38,881 bases of DNA, taken from contig BRYA01000151.1 of NCBI GenBank assembly GCA_030267965.1, forward strand, positions 1 to 38,881, given 5' to 3'. Both the position numbers and the translations under genes were made by a program. Origin of the DNA: Triparma columacea (lineage: Eukaryota > Sar > Bolidophyceae > Parmales > Triparmaceae). Positions 30,759 through 38,881 of the stretch are shown here, piece by piece. Under the pieces are notes generated by a model. The model saw only the letters and a list, made by a program, of their open reading frames with translations, had not been told where the DNA came from and did not search any database. Every line of letters begins with the position of its first letter. Position 1 is the first letter of the stretch.

Positions 30759-31156
30759 CTCGATTCCTTTCCCGGAAACTCCCTTTGAAGGTTGGTCCGA
30801 ATTAATTTGGTTGATGATTTTTTTGCAGTGTTAAATCGAGGGGATTACATTTGTTTGTTGTTCTCTGAGACGTGGAAAACGCTCGACGATTGCGTAGAGA
30901 GGATTATGAACGATAGGAAGAAAGAAAAAAATGGCGGCCGAACGTAGCATGAATAAATAGCGGCCAGCTAAGCCTGTCTTTCTTAATTTTGTTCACTCTC
31001 CCTCTAAGATGCATGCAAGGGACTCCCGTAGCCAAGGGTCCCTCGTGATGACAGCCCACGATTTTTCTAACGTCAGCTGTAGAGAGACATACAGAGAGAA
31101 GGATAGAGATAGAGAGTGGGGGCAAGGGTGGGAGATATATTGTTAGATGTGCTTCA
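30759..31156. promoter_or_regulatory. GT14 upstream region
   Basis: 398 bases between the GT14 start and the stop of the TPGS1-like gene, both on the minus strand. It has AT-rich sequence near the GT14 start and a GAGAGA/GATAGA purine repeat at about 31080-31120. No gene, RNA or recognisable element seen. Confidence 0.4.
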
Positions 31157-32844
31157 TCAAACCTTTCTGTTGTCCCCGGGGGCGACTCTCGTTTTTCCCG
31201 CTCCCGTTGTCCTCACCTTCCCACCCTGCGAGCTTATAGCAGGTTCCCATACTTCTCGCGGAATGTATGGCACCCCGGCACCCCTGCACCCTCTTTCTAT
31301 GCGCCCGAGGGCAGTTACGACATGGGCACAGTCTACCGAACACCCGAACGCCCGGCGCCACGTCGGGTTGGGCGTGCTTCCAGCTAGATGTAGGGAGCGC
31401 GGGGGGGGTTAGGTCCTTGTGCAGATTGCTTGCGGTGCGAACTTTGGTCAAAAACTCACCTCTATCTGCGTTAGACGCGTATATTGAAGTCAACTCTCTG
31501 ATCGGGGACGTGTCGACGCTGCAAACGAGGGCAGGCATTACTGTGACGAAGGGGGAGGGGGGTTAAGGACCTTGGGTTGACGGGCTTTTTCCAAGTAACT
31601 CTCACCTATCGCCTTCCGACCCTCAACACCCCCTGACGCGCCGTCGTATGCAGCCTGGAAAAACACCTGCGCCAGCAGCCAAAATTCCAGGTAGTAGAAA
31701 TATATTGCGAAGCCATACCTCAGGGCTTGGAACTTGACAAGAGAAGTGGACGCGGTTGCCCTACCTCCATTTTGAAACCACGCAACAGTGTGCACAATGG
31801 CACGGAGAAAGTCGGGGCAGAGAGACAGCGCGAGCTGGTAAAAATCGTCAGGTAAAACGGACTAAGGAGGACGGTAGAATGGAGAGGAGCGGAATTGGGT
31901 TAGTTTACAGTGTGCATGAAGGCGGAGCAGCGAGCGAAACACTTGCAATGACAGTGATAATTTTAATTCTAACTCACTTGTTTTTCGGAAATTCCGCTTG
32001 TGCACGAGACGAAACCTTTGAGGAAGGTCCCCCGATTGTAGCGCGTGCAGCATATGTAGGCGAAGTTCTTGCCCACAGTGTGATTGACGGTCTGTGTGTG
32101 GGGGGGATGGAAGGGGGGGGGTTGGTTGGCGAGGAGCAAAGTACGATGAGGTAAAGGAGCGGAGAGCGTTAATTCGTGAGTGGGGGAATATTGACGCTTG
32201 GAGGGGGTTCTATCGTAGCTCACCTCGTCCAAGACACCCTCGAAGTAGTTACTAAGGAAACGCAGGGGCCTCTGAGAGGCGGAAAACGCTGACGGAGTTT
32301 GGGGGGAGGTAGCCTGGTGGGAGGAAACTTTGAGGAGTATGTTTAGGGCGTCATTCAGGTACACTTGAACCTTGGACTGGGAGAGGAATGTCCCGGAAGA
32401 CAGTGTGTGCAGGAATGCGGCTGAGAGAGGGGGGGGGAGGGGGGAGTTGGGTGAGGACATTGTGGGTGGTGACTTGGAGCGTTGGACGTGGGCGAAAATC
32501 AGCGCAAAACGCACGCACGGGGACTCTCGTTGGGTCCGGACCGCACTTACCTCTTCGTTCTCCATCTGTAACTCTAGGCATCCTGTCAACGATGGACACA
32601 CAGGGAGGAGGGTTGTGTGTGTGAGTCGTAAGAATAAGTCGAGGAGATACATCACACGTCGATATAGTTGTCACTCTCACAGCAGCGATACACCGTGGTA
32701 ATCGCTTTCAAAGACACAAACTCACCTCCTCATTCTTCGGAGACCTTGAACTGATTCATTTTTTCTAACTTTCTGAGAGGAAACTGGGGGTTTCGAGGGA
32801 GACGCCGAGCGGAGGGGTGAACCAGAGGAGGGGGAAGTCGACAT
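31157..32844 (-). CDS. Probable tubulin polyglutamylase complex subunit 1-like protein
   Basis: Seven exons: 32726-32844, 32551-32582 (32 bases), 32224-32420, 31978-32091, 31606-31834, 31460-31540, 31157-31383; 332 aa, with every phase matching. Two features resemble TPGS1, the adaptor of the TTLL1 tubulin polyglutamylase complex in cilia and basal bodies. One is an RIIa/DPY30-like helical hairpin (VQVYLNDALNILLKVSS then RPLRFLSNYFEGV). The other is a hydrophobic helix (SLVKFQALRYGFAIYFYYLE then LAQVFFQ) at the matching place. The N-terminal ~50 residues are Ser/Pro/Arg-rich. The C-terminal exon (WRRAFGCSVDCAHVVTALGRI and onward) is not recognised. The exon model is strong; the family call rests on remembered similarity and is moderate. 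Confidence 0.7.
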
Positions 32845-33067
32845 TCTGGAGAAAATGCGACAAAATGAAGAAAGCCCAACAAGGGGTCAATATCCAAGCC
32901 AAATTTCAGCCATTCTGGTCAAAATAAACCAGCCTGAGTACGTTAGTTTGAGTGAAATTTGCGCCGCCCCTGTAACTAGATAAATTCAGAAATCCATATC
33001 GCTATCGCAAAGTATTTGCGAATAAGCATAAAGTCAGTCAGTATTCAGTGAAGGGCCTAGTCTAGCA
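32845..33067. promoter_or_regulatory. Divergent promoter region between TPGS1-like and sialidase-like genes
   Basis: 223 bases between two divergent start codons. It must supply both promoters. It is moderately AT-rich, with no named motif. Confidence 0.45.
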
Positions 33068-34688
33068 ATGATCTTCTCAACAAACTCCAGCGTCCCAGAG
33101 GCACACCATGTGAACATGGCCGTTTGCAGCTCCGCTCCTTCGACGATTTACGCTGCTTATCAGGTGGGGAAGGATGGGGAGGAGTATTACATAATGATAG
33201 GGACCAGTAAGGACGGGGGGGAGACCTGGGACAAGGGTAGGGTGGTAGTTAGGGGGGGGGGGAGCATGTGGGACCCGGTGCTTTACTGCTCCGGGGAGGG
33301 GAAGCTTAGCTTGTTCTTTGGGCTGGGGGAGGTTGGAGGAGGGAGGGGAGGGGACTTGCTGGTCATAAGGAGTGAGGATGGGGGAGTGGGGTGGGGGGAG
33401 AGGGTTTTGGTTATGGCGCAGGGTGAGGGTGTATTGGGGGGAGGCGTGTTGGTAAGTGTCGGGATGGGAGGGGGACTGAGGCGGGGCAGGCCCGCGTATC
33501 CAATTTTCCTTCTTTCGTCTTCGTCCCCTCTAACCCCCCCCCTCACCCCAAGTCTTTCTCCAACATGCTCGTGTCAGTATCAGGTAATCTCTTGCTCCCC
33601 ATCCAGTCCCCAAGTTCCTCCACCTCTACATCCGCAGCCTCCCTAATAGTCTCCACCGACCAGGGTGAAACCTGGTCACTCCTCCCGTCTCTTTCCCCTT
33701 GGAACATAACCACTTCCCCTGCCTCTGAAATCCTTGATCCTGCTATATTCTCTGGTGGTGGTTCATCCGGTTGCAGTGTTTACTTCCGCAGCGTCAGCGG
33801 TTACGCTTGGTCCGCCCTTACCACCGATCCGACCTGCTTAACTGGCTGGAGTGAGGCCGTTGAGAGGCTCGACCTCCCGAACCCGGACGCTAGGGTCAGC
33901 GTGGCAGACGGACCCGCTGGGGGGGTGTTCCTGAGCGGGAACTTTGGAGGGGGGGGAGAGGAACTTGGGGGAATCGGGATTGACAAGAGCGTGGATGGGG
34001 GGGCGAGGTGGGCAAGGTGGGAGGGTGACATCGGTCAGGGGGTGGAGAACGTAACCGGCACGAGCGCGGCACTTGTGCTGACGCCGGACGAGAGGAAGAA
34101 GGGGAACAGCATATATAGGGTCATAGTGGCGTACGAGCAACCGGGGGGGATTGACTGCAGGCAGTTCAGCTACAACGTCGTTGGGGACGTGGAAGATATT
34201 TGGAACGCGGAGATGTTCTTTGTAGGGGTGGGGTTGAGGTGAGGGGATGATGGGGGTTGGGTGGGATCGTAGTTCTCGTTCGGGGTGGGATCGTAGTTCT
34301 CGTTCGGGGTTGGATCGTAGTTCTCGTTCAGGGTGGGATCGTAGTATTCGTTCAGGGTGGGATCGTAGTTCTCGTTCGCTTTTCTCTTCTTTACGTTTCC
34401 CTTCCTTACACACTCCTCCGCCCGCCCACTGCCATCTTTATCCATTCCCTCCTTAGTACATTGTTCGTTTGCATCCTAGCCTTCCTCCTCCACCTTAACC
34501 ACAAATTGTTCTCACCTCGCAAGTCTGATTTGGAAAGCTTGCAGGAACCTCTCAACGATCGCAACGATCGCGAAACTATAAACGACCAAACCATCGTTAG
34601 GGGAGGTACCGTGGTAACGGCATTCGGGAGACGGGGGACGGTCAGAGATTTGAGAGTCGCGGCTGACGGGGGACTGGGATTTTCGTGA
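33068..34688 (+). CDS. Sialidase-like Asp-box (BNR) protein with C-terminal membrane anchor
   Basis: Three exons: 33068-33451, 33553-34238, 34457-34688; 433 aa. Exon 2 ends in phase 2 at TTGAG|GTGAGG; reading through would stop two bases later. Four Asp-box-type motifs are visible (SKDGGETW, SEDGGVGW, STDQGETW, SVDGGARW), with the FSNMLVSVSGNLLLPIQ strand between them. This is the six-bladed sialidase/BNR hydrolase-like fold. Whether it cleaves sialic acid is unclear, because I could not identify the full Arg triad. Exon 3 adds a hydrophobic helix (STLFVCILAFLLHL) and a polar tail, suggesting membrane anchoring. No N-terminal signal is seen, so a 5' exon may be missing or the protein may be C-tail-anchored. 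The last intron contains a minisatellite. Confidence 0.8.
34259..34379 (+). repeat. 24-base minisatellite in an intron, five copies
   Basis: Five tandem copies of a 24-base unit with core GGATCGTAGTTCTCGTTC, differing at one to three positions, inside the last intron (34239-34456) of the sialidase-like gene. The unit length is a multiple of three, so it is open in several frames (for example NENYDPTP on the minus strand). The position between a good donor and a good acceptor argues that it is not coding. Confidence 0.92.
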
Positions 34689-34897
34689 AGCGGGAAAAAA
34701 AAATGATAAGTCAGTACCTACGGACTCTCTCCTCCCCTTCGAGCGTAATAATAGTGGTTCTTTTTGTATTCAGGCATTCAATTTTTGTAAACAGTCACTG
34801 CAAATTCTGCAATGTTTTCATCACTCTCCCCCCCCCCTCTTCCCTATTCGTATCTCATTTTGTTGTTGTGCAACCCCCCTCTTCTCACACTATTGCT

Positions 34898-36058
34898 TTA
34901 CTCCCTCTTGATTTCCCACGGCCTTGGTGGTGCCTTTGGCTGTGGGATTCCGTTTTTCCTTTCTCTCTCCCTCCTAATTTTCCCCATGTTCCACGCCCCC
35001 GTCGCCCTCTTCCTGTCCTTGACCATCCCGAGCTTAGCCGCCGCGTCGATGAACATCTTCGTGGGGTTGAACTGCGACGTCCACCCGTGCTCAGAGGCGG
35101 CGTAGTCGTACGGGTACTTGTGGTGCCAGTTGTGCCATCCCTCCCCGACTGCGCAGAGGCTGACGATGGGGTTCTCGGCGGGGTAGCTCAGGGGGTCGTA
35201 GGGGTGGTCGCCGTAGAGGTGAGCGGCGGAATTGACGAACCACGTGAAGTGGAGGACGACGCAGTAGCGGACGGCCCCAGCTACGAAGAAGGCAGTCCAG
35301 AAGTTCTCACCCCAGAGCTTGGAGGCTACCTGGGCAGGCATGACGTAGCACATGTAAAGGGCGAACCAGGGGTCGAGCTTCTTCTGGAGCATCACGACGG
35401 GGTCCTCCTTGAGGTCGTCGAAGTTGAGCTCGCGGCCGGCCTTGACAATGGCTGAGTGCTTCTTCACGTACAGCCAGCCCATGTGGGCAAAGAAGAAACC
35501 ACGTGTGGCATTGTGAGGGTCAGCGTCGGTCTCCGAGTACTTATGGTGGACGCGGTGGTCGCGGGCCCAGTGGTAGATGGATCCCTGGTTGGCAATGGAG
35601 TTCCAGAGCATGAGGATGAAGCGGAGGGTGAAGTTGGCCTTGTAGGAGCGGTGGGACCAGAGGCGATGGACGCCTGCGGTGATTCCCAGCCCGGAGGCCC
35701 ACCAGAGGACGAAGGACCACATTATGGTCTCCTTCTTGGCAAGGGGAACGTAAGGGAGGCCAGCTATGGCGACGGCATGGACGAGTGTGATGTAAATACC
35801 CATGGGCCAGTTCACGGTTCCAGCTTTAACATGATGAGAAATCACAGAAGGAATGTCACGGAACATCTTAGCGCTAAATGGGTAAAGTGGAGCGTTGATA
35901 GTGCAGGGATGGGATAGATATAGGTTAGTGTTGTATATTTTGAGGTATATTGGTGAAGAACACCATGTAAGAGTCGAGAGAAATGGAGAAGTCATCATCT
36001 TTTGAATAATTGAGACGTTTAGAGAATGTTGCAGGACGAAAACTTACCTGAAATCCAT
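34898..36058 (-). CDS. Acyl-CoA delta-9 (stearoyl-CoA type) desaturase
   Basis: Two coding exons: 36048-36058 (11 bases, ATG GAT TTC AG) and 34898-35873, giving MDFSAKMFRDIPS and 328 aa. It puts a cis double bond at C9 of saturated acyl-CoA in the ER, using O2, cytochrome b5 and a di-iron centre. The three His boxes are present: HRLWSH, HRVHH (in WARDHRVHHKYSETDADPHN) and HNWHH (in GEGWHNWHHKYPYDY). There are four hydrophobic segments. It resembles animal SCD closely, including DPHNATRGFFFAHMGWL. The C-terminus is short and basic, without a fused cytochrome b5 domain. Starting at the second Met (MFRDIP) is the alternative. A 5' ATG at 36168 opens a different frame that overlaps this start. 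Confidence 0.93.
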
Positions 36059-36168
36059 TTTCGGTATGCGTTGAGTTTGATAAAGGGGCTATTAGCTGCT
36101 AGAAGTGAGGAGTTAGTGAGAAATTTGAGTTCTGCTTGTGATTCTGGCGAGGAGGTGGTCATCGTCAT
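36048..36168 (-). promoter_or_regulatory. Upstream ORF overlapping the desaturase start
   Basis: An ATG at 36168 opens a frame beginning MTMTTSSPESQAELKFL that runs 40 codons to the same donor (36048|36047) but in another phase than the desaturase. Spliced to exon 2 it would be out of frame with the enzyme. If the transcript starts upstream of it, this uORF would pass over the main start codon and lower translation. Confidence 0.4.
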
Positions 36169-36603
36169 TTTTTCATTCATTCATTTCGCCGTTTTGTAAC
36201 CCTAAAAAGTTACCATTACGATACGATGGGTAAAATAAGAGGAGCGAAGGGGCAGAAAGACCGAGATACTCACTTTGAAAGGTTTTTTTGGCTGTTGATT
36301 GTTTTGCTCACTGCCAACCCTCATCCGACTTGACACTGGTCATTCAAGAAATCACCACGGTGAGTCATTTTTGATTGCTGACTTTTTTGGGAGTTGTTTT
36401 TGGAGGATTCAATCAGCTCGTTTTGGGTCGTTGTGGGTCGCCATATGTTCCTTACATACTTTGGGATGTTACCGTCGTGCAATTCGTCGTCAAGGTCTTG
36501 GGAATACATGATAAATGCCCTCAAAAACCTTGATTTCGCCGCAATCTCCCTCTCTTAATTTGTCGCTATTGATTTACCGCCCCGCCCTCCCTTCACCTCC
36601 CCC
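36059..36603. other. Desaturase upstream region
   Basis: 545 bases between the desaturase start and the flavodoxin-like gene's stop. It includes the uORF above and an isolated 67-codon minus-strand frame (36321-36524, MRAFIMYSQDL) with no recognised similarity or splice context. Nothing else convincing is seen. Confidence 0.4.
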
Positions 36604-37413
36604 TTAAGCGCTCCCTTTCCAAGCTATCCCCCCCGCCAGTACCGCAAGCAAAATCGGCACCAGGACATACCTCCACATCCCTACTCCCTTCCCCTCCTCC
36701 ACCCCCCCTTCCTCCCCCCCAATCTCCTCTCCCAAGACCTCCCTAGCCCTCCTCTTGAACCTCCCTTCATCCCACCTTCCCCCACTCCAACCCTCCAGGA
36801 ACTCAGGGACACCCTTACTAACAACGTGCTTAATCCAATCCTCAACAACTTCCTCCTGCCTCTTCCCCCCCCCCCCCGTAGCGTCAGCAACCCCAACCCC
36901 CTTACACTTGGCGCTCTCCAAACCAGAACTGCTTCCATCAACAGACTCGCAGCTAGGGGTGGGAACCAGGTTCCCCCCAAGCCCCACCAAACCCTCGCAC
37001 ACTGTCCTAGGGTTCTTGAACCAAGTCCGGTAGTCCCTACTCCCAAGTCCGAGCATCATGAAGTTCATCCCCTGACAAGTCGTATTATCCTCCTCTACAC
37101 CTCTCCCGATTCTAAGTGCATCAAGGTATTGCCTGAGTAACCTACAACCTAAAGGAGCCTGACCGTTACCATAGGATGACGTTATAACAATATACAGACC
37201 CCCCCCATCCGTCGAAGTATCAGACAACCAATCGTCACAATTCTCTACAGTGACGTCAACTTGTCCTTTACCTTGACCTGAAGTCCCAGAACTACTACTC
37301 AGATCAGAAAGCAAACGGGACTGCAAAGTGAATGCTGCGGACTGTGAGTTACCGGTCTGAGAACCGTATATTATCTTTATAGCGAGAGGGGAGGAAGAGG
37401 AGGAGGAGGACAT
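36604..37413 (-). CDS. Tail-anchored flavodoxin-like protein
   Basis: 269 aa, single exon, start MSSSSSSSPLAIKIIYGSQ. The first ~165 residues match a flavodoxin-like FMN domain: phosphate loop GSQTGNSQSAA (about 17-27), the second FMN loop SSYGNGQAP, and the third around LGLGSRDYRTW. It then has a ~70-residue acidic and basic helical linker (EDWIKHVV, FLEGWSGGRWDEGRFKRRAREVLGEE) and ends in one hydrophobic helix, MWRYVLVPILLAVLAGGIAW, with a three-residue polar end, as in tail-anchored proteins of the ER or outer mitochondrial membrane. Free flavodoxin is soluble, and P450-reductase-type proteins carry a C-terminal FAD domain that is absent here. The likely role is electron transfer to a membrane partner, which is inference. 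Confidence 0.8.
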   Translation of the reverse strand: MSSSSSSSPLAIKIIYGSQTGNSQSAAFTLQSRLLSDLSSSSGTSGQGKGQVDVTVENCDDWLSDTSTDGGGLYIVITSSYGNGQAPLGCRLLRQYLDALRIGRGVEEDNTTCQGMNFMMLGLGSRDYRTWFKNPRTVCEGLVGLGGNLVPTPSCESVDGSSSGLESAKCKGVGVADATGGGGKRQEEVVEDWIKHVVSKGVPEFLEGWSGGRWDEGRFKRRAREVLGEEIGGEEGGVEEGKGVGMWRYVLVPILLAVLAGGIAWKGSA

Positions 37414-37886
37414 TTGGGAGAGGTGGTGTGGTGGGTTTTGTCGGGGATTTTGGTTTGTAATATGCCCAATATTTGCTCTGTTTTTGTCTCTAGGTACTAT
37501 ATGTAGGAGAGAAAGGGAAGAAAAGATAGTTGTTGATTATGAAATGTTAGATATATAGATGTATTATACGTTAAATACGCCCAATTTTACTCTACTTTGA
37601 TTGCATTTGAGAAAAAAAGCATCCAGAATTCGGAATCAGGCGGATGAGGAGAGGGGAGCAGATTTCGACAGTTGTCACAGAGAGTCCCTGCGCTGTGAGT
37701 TGGGTCCAAAGAAAGAGGGTTTTAAGATACACAAGAAGCACTCTACGCTATTTCTCGTTTGCTCAAGGCCGCGATTTAACAATCGCACGCCATTGACCCA
37801 GGCGTATTTCCCAGATTGCTTTTGACTTGGTAAAGAATCTTCTTGACCCCGTAGTAACTTCTCAGGAGGATCTTCACTGGTAAGCA
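37414..37886. promoter_or_regulatory. Divergent intergenic region between flavodoxin-like and ARM-like genes
   Basis: 473 bases separating divergent start codons. AT-rich near 37480-37620, then more mixed sequence. It must contain both promoters and leaders. I checked for a tRNA or other folded RNA and saw none. Confidence 0.4.
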
Positions 37887-38881
37887 ATGGACAAATTAGA
37901 TGCACTCGTGGAGGACTTGACGGGGGGTGACGTGGATAAGGTCACGGCTGCTGCTAAGTCTATTGTCGCCCTTGCCGAGGATAAGAACGAAGACGAAGAG
38001 AGTGTGTTCATATTTCTCAAAGAGTGCGGGATCAAGGACGAAAAAGCTTTACTGATTGCAGAATTGCTTGAAGATTACGGCTTTGATGAGGTACAGACTC
38101 TCATGGATCTTCTTGAGGACAGCGTCGAAGATTTCAACGAAGTGTTGGGAGAAGCAGGTGAGATGATGGTTAAGAATGCTTGTTTGATGGAAAGTTTGAC
38201 AAACTAATACTGACCCTTTTTCGTTGTAGGAATCAAGGGAGAATTCTTAACCAAGATAAAGAAGGGTCTAAAGGAGCTTGAAAAGGTCAAGAAAGCAATA
38301 AGAAGCAGAAAACTTCTTATTGTGAGTGGGCTGCTTGAGGTTGTCAAGAAGGAAGATGGGGCGTACAAGGAAGCTAGAGAGAAGGCCCTAGAAGGGATGG
38401 AAAATATGGCCCGTGACACAGATGTGCAGAAGGGAATGTTTGAGCTTGACGGACTGATGAAAAGTCTGCTTGAGGTTGTTGGGAAGGAAGGGGAGGAGTA
38501 CAAGGCTGCGAGGGAGCGCGCGCTTGCAGCGATAATGAATATTTCTCGTGGTGGCGCAGATGTGGTGAAGGGAATGTTTGAGCTTGACGGACTGATGAAA
38601 AGTCTGCTTGAGGTCGTTGGGAAGGAAGGGGAGGAGTACAAGGTTGCGAGGGAGAAGGCGCTTGGAGCGATAATGAACATTTCTTGTGGTGGCGCAGATG
38701 TGCAGAAGGGAATGTTTGAGCTTGACGGACTGATGAAAAGTCTGCTTGAGGTCGTTGGGAAGGAAGGGGAGGAGTACAAGGTTGCGAGGGAGAACGCGCT
38801 TATGGCGATAGACAACATTGCTGCCGACGACGCAGATGTGCAGAAGGGAATGTTTGAGCTTGACGGACTGATGAAAAGTCT
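37887..38881 (+). CDS. SAM-like plus ARM-like repeat protein, truncated by window end
   Basis: Exon 1 is 37887-38157; after a 72-base intron (GTGAGA to TTGTAG) exon 2 runs from 38230 past the window end, with G|GA joining in phase 1. It is partial at the 3' side: 307 full codons are visible. The N-terminal ~100 residues look like a SAM-type helical domain (VFIFLKECGIKDEKALLIAE, then GFDEVQTLMDLLEDSVEDF, then GIKGEFLTKIKKGLKEL). Then come near-identical 46-aa helical repeats, DVQKGMFELDGLMKSLLEVV continuing to AIMNIS, which resemble shortened armadillo repeats and probably form a protein-binding solenoid. Partner and role are unknown. Confidence 0.8.
38421..38881 (+). repeat. 138-base tandem repeat array encoding ARM-like units
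   Basis: Units begin at 38421, 38559, 38697 and 38835, spaced exactly 138 bases (46 codons); the fourth is cut by the window edge. They are nearly identical at the DNA level in the first half of each unit and vary more in the AREKALxAIxNI half. A diverged unit precedes them at about 38327-38420. Confidence 0.95.

Noticed and set aside
34170..34445. Minus-strand ORF with NENYDPTP octapeptide repeats
   Set aside because: Falls over the last intron and part of exon 2 of the sialidase-like gene; no independent start context or splice support.
36321..36524. Minus-strand 67-codon ORF (MRAFIMYSQDL)
   Set aside because: No recognised similarity, splice context or conserved motif; too short to call.
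37601..37825. Plus-strand 74-codon ORF upstream of the ARM-like gene
   Set aside because: No domain and no in-frame link to the downstream gene; likely chance.
38204..38818. Minus-strand ORF of 204 codons with repeats
   Set aside because: Antisense of the 138-base repeat array, whose unit length keeps several frames open; the plus strand has the splice signals and helical pattern.

Overview
The window is nuclear DNA of a eukaryotic microalga. It carries spliced protein genes with short introns (72 to about 290 bases), donors that are almost all GTGAG or GTAAG, and tight spacing on both strands. The best guess is a stramenopile (ochrophyte) alga of the bolidophyte/Parmales type. The pointers are a secretory thioredoxin with an F-A-P motif after its signal peptide, BspA-type repeat proteins, an animal-like acyl-CoA delta-9 desaturase, mitochondrial HSP60 and a candidate tubulin polyglutamylase subunit. 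This placement is inference. I saw no tRNA, rRNA, transposase or CRISPR.

Layout. 1-88: degenerate CCCTAA-like hexamers, suggesting a chromosome end or subtelomere. 491-8017 (-): one uninterrupted ORF of 2508 aa with START-like regions and a roughly 620-aa multi-membrane unit present twice. 8018-9070: poorly coding DNA with a very AT-rich block. 9071-10664 (+): five-exon SRAP/HMCES-type abasic-site protein. 10792-12865 (+): three-exon TLDc-domain protein. 12998-15645 (-): BOP1 ribosome-biogenesis factor. 15716-19132: a tandem duplication of about 1.6-1.8 kb carrying two BspA-like secreted proteins (399 and 324 aa) and a copied piece of the BOP1 5' region. 19228-20742 (-): uncharacterised three-exon gene. 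20875-21554 (+): secretory or plastid thioredoxin. 21682-23778 (-): HSP60, four exons. 24076-27906 (-): large secreted Cys-rich modular protein with a 39-base assembly gap exactly where a membrane helix is expected. 28024-30758 (-): GT14 xylosyltransferase-like enzyme with a ricin-type lectin tail, six exons. 31157-32844 (-): seven-exon gene, probably TPGS1-like. 33068-34688 (+): sialidase-like Asp-box protein with a C-terminal membrane anchor and a 24-base minisatellite in its last intron. 34898-36058 (-): delta-9 desaturase with an 11-base first coding exon. 36604-37413 (-): tail-anchored flavodoxin-like protein. 37887-end (+): SAM-like domain followed by 138-base (46-aa) ARM-like repeats, cut by the window edge.

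Themes. There is no operon or single pathway. Several neighbours act at the cell surface or in the secretory route (BspA pair, Cys-rich protein, GT14, sialidase-like protein). Others are housekeeping (BOP1, HSP60, SRAP, desaturase). Repeat-driven change appears at every scale: an identical 80-base tract inside two diverged units of the giant gene, gain or loss of 75-base BspA repeats between sister genes, a tandem gene duplication that puts BspA-1 behind a copied BOP1 promoter region, an intronic minisatellite and the 138-base ARM-like array. Exon structures were derived by hand from splice signals, reading frame and family similarity; none is transcript-verified.
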